From positions 1 through 6,961 of the forward strand of contig JAGAFH010000224.1 in the NCBI GenBank assembly GCA_017612755.1: a stretch of DNA of 6,961 nucleotides. Reading direction: 5' to 3'. Positions within the stretch are counted from its first letter, which is position 1. Each line of letters begins with the position of its first letter. Both the position numbers and the translations under genes were made by a program. Shown in pieces: positions 5,031 to 6,961 of this stretch. Origin of the DNA: Clostridiales bacterium (GTDB taxonomy: Bacteria; Bacillota; Clostridia; Saccharofermentanales; Saccharofermentanaceae). The notes under the pieces were generated by a model. It was not told the DNA's origin and made no database searches. It was given only the letters and a program-made list of their open reading frames with translations.

Positions 5031-6961
5031 GGCGGTTCAATGCCCTGGGGGACAGTTCTCCGATCCTCTTCTCGACCTTAGACCTTCTGTCCGAGACAGC
5101 TTTCCTGATAGCTTCCTTCTGCTCCGCAGGAAGGGAATCAGCATCCGCAAGCCTGGCTTCGATTATGTTTAAGATCTCCTCTTCGTCCAGAAGTCCGATC
5201 TTACCGAAGTTCAGGTGTTCCTCGGCGATCTCCAGGTCTTCGGCGGTGATATCCTTCTCCTGTGAGATCTCGTTTAAGACCTTCTTCGACATCCTATCTC
5301 TGACCCGGTCCACATTTTCTTTGCCGAAGACCCACTCTAGCTCCGCTGTCAGATCGTCGGTGGCTGATTTGTCCTCACCCTGGAACTTTCCGTTCTCCAG
5401 AGGATATGGATGGTGGATCCCTGCATCCCTTAAGGCCAGACGGAAGGTCCTTCTGACCGTTCCGTTGTGGAGCAGTTCCCCTGCACCGAATGCTCTCAGC
5501 TGGTCGTTAAGATGGCCCTGGTGGTCAGTGATGTAGAACTTTATACCCCTGTCTTCCAGTTGTTTGTTAAGAAGGGTCAGCCTTTCAGCTGCAGTCATGT
5601 CTATATCACCTATTCCGACAGCATAGACAATGACTGTCCCGGTGGAAGGCTTCAGGTTCTTTTCGATATCATTCTCGAAAGTGTCTATGTTGGCAAAGAA
5701 AAGGTTCCCTCCGAACCTGTAGATAAGAGTGTCCTTTAATGGCACCGCATCTTTATATCTTGAAAGCATGACGAGCCTGTCGTGACCCGGCACCATTCCC
5801 ATGAATCCCTTAGGAGGGACTACAGCCTTGATGATGACTGCCACGAAGGACAGGACTACGCCGATTATGACGCCGTAGACTGTACCAAATATAAGGACTC
5901 CGAGAAATGCAGAGATAAAGATCCAGAATTCCTGTCTTGAGTTCTTGAAGAGCTTTATCATAAGATCGAACTCGCATGCATTTATGAGAGCGGCGATGAC
6001 GATGCCGGTAAGGACCGGAACAGGCAGAAATTCTATATAAGGCGTCAGGAACAGGAGCACCAGGACCATAGCCGCAGATGCAGTCACCGACATGATGTGG
6101 GAAGTGGCTCCGAATTGTCTGGAGAGGGCTGATCTTGAGACGGAGCCGTTTACCGGACAGCTGCCTGCAAGAGCAGATGCGAAGTTACCAAGAGAGTATG
6201 CCAGGATCTCCCGCTGGGGGATGATCTTTCCTCCCTCCTTCATGACCACGCTCCTGGAGGCCAGAAGGGTCTCTGCCATGATGACCAGGGCGATGGAAAG
6301 TGATGTGAAAAGAAGCGGTGTTATATCTTCTCCCCTGAAATCAGGAAGGACCGGCATGGGAAGTCCCCTGTCCACATGAGGCAGGAGCTTTACTCCATAC
6401 TGGTCGATCTTTAAGTACTTAGTGAGGATAAATCCCGCCACCATGATTATGACGGGCATGGGGATCTTCGGGGCGACCCGGCTCATCACCACGATTATGA
6501 TGACTGTTCCGAGACCCAGGAGCAGGGAGATAATGTTTACATCGGGGATAGTCCCGATAATGTCTGCAATGAGTTCAACGGCTTCTCCGGTCCCGGGATC
6601 TCCTCCCATAAGCTTTGGGATCTGCATCAGGATGATGGTGACGCAGATCCCGGTGACAAATCCTCCCATTACGGGAGTAGAGATATATTTAACTATCCTT
6701 CCGGCCCTCAGAAAAAAGAACAGGAGCAGCCAGGCTGCCACCATGGTGGTAATGACAGGAACTGTCTTTATGGCCTCATCGGAACCCAGAGCGATGCCCA
6801 TAGTGACTAAAGCTCCGCCCACTAAAGCTGCGGGAGCTGCATCAACTCCGAAGACAAAATTCCTTGTGGAACTTAACAGACCGTAGATAAGTATAGGGAT
6901 CAGGGAAGCATAAAGTCCGTACTGCATTGGAAGGCCGCTGACCTGGGCATATCCCATAGAG
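5020..6961 (-). CDS. SulP/SLC26 family anion transporter with STAS domain, N-terminus outside the window
   Basis: At least 646 residues. Numbers below count from the Met at 6957, which is not the true start. The preceding codon is TCT (Ser), giving SMGYAQVSGLPMQYGLYA, the first SulP signature, normally reached some tens of residues into the protein. STRNFVFGVDAAPAALVG (30-47) and GSVSRSALSRQFGATSHIMS (271-290) are further family motifs. The hydrophobic transport domain ends near 385. A STAS domain follows (about 396-515), with LIYRFGGNLFFANIDTF (411-427) and GDIDMTAAERL (450-460). SulP proteins move sulfate, bicarbonate, dicarboxylates or other anions across the cytoplasmic membrane; the substrate here cannot be read. 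After the STAS domain comes an unusual charged helical tail of about 125 residues (520-645), longer than is common. The stop (5022-5020) lies within the end of the convergent nuclease-like gene, leaving no room for an intergenic terminator. Confidence 0.93.
   Translation of the reverse strand, partial: SMGYAQVSGLPMQYGLYASLIPILIYGLLSSTRNFVFGVDAAPAALVGGALVTMGIALGSDEAIKTVPVITTMVAAWLLLFFFLRAGRIVKYISTPVMGGFVTGICVTIILMQIPKLMGGDPGTGEAVELIADIIGTIPDVNIISLLLGLGTVIIIVVMSRVAPKIPMPVIIMVAGFILTKYLKIDQYGVKLLPHVDRGLPMPVLPDFRGEDITPLLFTSLSIALVIMAETLLASRSVVMKEGGKIIPQREILAYSLGNFASALAGSCPVNGSVSRSALSRQFGATSHIMSVTASAAMVLVLLFLTPYIEFLPVPVLTGIVIAALINACEFDLMIKLFKNSRQEFWIFISAFLGVLIFGTVYGVIIGVVLSFVAVIIKAVVPPKGFMGMVPGHDRLVMLSRYKDAVPLKDTLIYRFGGNLFFANIDTFENDIEKNLKPSTGTVIVYAVGIGDIDMTAAERLTLLNKQLEDRGIKFYITDHQGHLNDQLRAFGAGELLHNGTVRRTFRLALRDAGIHHPYPLENGKFQGEDKSATDDLTAELEWVFGKENVDRVRDRMSKKVLNEISQEKDITAEDLEIAEEHLNFGKIGLLDEEEILNIIEARLADADSLPAEQKEAIRKAVSDRRSKVEKRIGELSPRALNRLKK

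Noticed and set aside
6422..6886. 154-codon open frame on the plus strand inside the SulP gene
   Set aside because: It is antisense to conserved SulP membrane segments, and its Met/Thr/Ile-rich composition reflects reading hydrophobic codons backwards.
6955..6957. ATG at 6957 as the start of the SulP gene
   Set aside because: It falls inside the SMGYAQ signature of the family. The frame stays open to the window edge, so the real start lies further upstream.

Overview
The window looks like ordinary chromosome from a Gram-positive anaerobe of the Lachnospiraceae type (Bacillota). G+C is roughly one half by eye. Several genes have AGGAGG-like ribosome binding sites, and the protein sequences resemble Lachnospiraceae families. 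This assignment comes from remembered protein style, not from a marker gene; no rRNA, tRNA, CRISPR array, insertion sequence or phage gene was found.

Layout. Positions 1-350 (minus) hold the first 116 residues of a protein with a sugar-binding-protein-like sensor domain; related proteins end in a GGDEF domain, but that part lies outside the window. Positions 404-2652 (minus) hold a two-gene operon: a cytoplasmic glycoside hydrolase family 17 enzyme followed by a MATE exporter whose GTG start overlaps the hydrolase stop. A 73-base divergent regulatory region (2653-2725) contains a 16-base near-palindrome. Positions 2726-4066 (plus) encode a 12-helix MFS/GPH sugar transporter resembling SLC45-type carriers. 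Positions 4067-4274 are non-coding and unusually structured: two tandem copies of a 61-base unit, each folding into a hairpin, then a 13-base direct repeat spaced by 20 bases, then a candidate extended -10 site that would place transcription start on the next start codon. Positions 4275-5030 (plus) encode an uncharacterised protein with a PD-(D/E)XK nuclease-like pattern. It converges on, and overlaps by 11 bases, a SulP/SLC26 anion transporter with a STAS domain and a long helical tail (5020-6961, minus; its N-terminus is outside the window).

How the genes may work together. The divergent MFS importer and GH17 enzyme suggest uptake and intracellular processing of a beta-1,3-type glucan oligosaccharide, with the MATE protein co-translated for an unknown export role. 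The nearby sensor-like protein could respond to the same kind of ligand. This is inference from neighbourhood. The SulP gene appears unrelated. The least explained part is the hairpin-repeat region together with the nuclease-like gene. Nothing here is proof of a new system, but that pair is the best candidate for a closer look.
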